Positions 5,746 to 5,980 of a stretch of 5,980 nt of DNA are shown here, piece after piece. The DNA is taken from assembly GCA_900313265.1 (NCBI GenBank), contig OMRN01000148.1, positions 1-5,980 on the forward strand, in the 5' to 3' direction. The notes under the pieces are model-generated. The model saw only the letters and a program-made list of their open reading frames with translations, was not told the origin of the DNA and did no database searches. The translations under genes and the position numbers were made by a program. Within the stretch, counting starts at the first letter, position 1. Every line of letters begins with the position of its first letter. Source of the stretch: an uncultured Lachnospiraceae bacterium (lineage in GTDB: Bacteria > Bacillota > Clostridia > Lachnospirales > Lachnospiraceae).

Positions 5746-5751
5746 AATCGT

Positions 5752-5757
5752 TCCTTT
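5752..5757 (-). promoter_or_regulatory. Ribosome binding site deciding the PadR start
   Basis: The minus strand reads AAAGGA, 6 nt before the ATG at 5745. It supports this start over the in-frame TTG at 5769, which directly abuts the stop codon of the preceding hydrolase gene. Confidence 0.7.
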
Positions 5758-5769
5758 CTCAGACCGCAA

Positions 5770-5980
5770 TCACTTTAAAACCGCCTCATCCACATACCGG
5801 ATTACTTCGTCCGTTACGAAATAATCTTCATGCTTAATTCCTTCAAAAATCTTACATTCGGCATTTGCGTAACAGTCCGCAACTTTCTGCTGTGTTTTCG
5901 CACTTAAGGTTGTATCCGCATCCGAGCCGAGAACCGTTACCGGGCAAGTGGTATTCTTTGCATATTGGTCCACGCGGATA
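5770..5980 (-). CDS. Alpha/beta hydrolase, C-terminal part (5' end beyond right edge)
   Basis: The last 69 or so residues of an open frame that continues past the window edge; the GTG at 5973 is an internal Val codon, not a convincing start. The sequence follows the usual end of an alpha/beta hydrolase. A strand CPVTVLGSDADTTLS carries the probable acid residue of the triad (an Asp of DAD). Then come a helix, KIFEGIKHEDYF with the probable catalytic His, and a final helix (VIRYVDEAVL). The nucleophile Ser and the oxyanion region are outside the window, so substrate and subfamily cannot be given. It is followed by a PadR regulator at 24 nt, with no terminator between them. That arrangement suggests the regulator controls this hydrolase or responds to a compound it handles. 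Confidence 0.75.
   Translation of the reverse strand, partial: IRVDQYAKNTTCPVTVLGSDADTTLSAKTQQKVADCYANAECKIFEGIKHEDYFVTDEVIRYVDEAVLK

Overview
The window is a compact bacterial segment in which every credible gene lies on the minus strand. Strong AGGAGG-type ribosome binding sites, moderate G+C with short AT-rich gaps, and the gene families present (PadR regulator, SPL-family radical SAM protein beside a deoxyinosine glycosylase, HdeD/DUF308 membrane protein, DUF6765-like protein) suggest a Firmicute of class Clostridia, probably Lachnospiraceae. That placement comes from gene style and is not proven. I see no tRNA, rRNA, CRISPR array, insertion sequence or phage gene.

In transcription order (high to low coordinates): (1) the 3' end of an alpha/beta hydrolase gene enters at the right edge and is followed after 24 nt by a PadR-family regulator. 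(2) A 133-nt gap follows, AT-rich in its upstream half, and probably carries a promoter. (3) A cytoplasmic serine hydrolase of the beta-lactamase/class C fold is followed after 40 nt by an SPL-family radical SAM protein. Two nt further comes a family-6 uracil-DNA-glycosylase-type deoxyinosine/hypoxanthine glycosylase. (4) A 104-nt gap carries a perfect TATAAT -10 box. (5) A three-gene module with overlapping ends follows: an unrecognised four-helix membrane protein, a DUF6765-like predicted metal-dependent hydrolase, and an HdeD-family membrane protein. (6) After 58 nt an AlkD-like DNA alkylation repair gene starts and runs off the left edge.

Two themes stand out. One is base-damage repair: the radical SAM protein (with a near-consensus sliding-clamp-binding pentapeptide at its C-terminus), the deoxyinosine glycosylase and the AlkD-like glycosylase are all close together. 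The other is the module between them, which pairs a soluble HxxxDxxxH protein with two small membrane proteins. Each of its downstream genes has its Shine-Dalgarno sequence inside the last codons of the gene before it, which predicts translational coupling. No strong intrinsic terminator is visible anywhere, so read-through between blocks is possible. For two genes (serine hydrolase and PadR) the longest reading frame overstates the protein, and the starts given here follow the ribosome binding sites.
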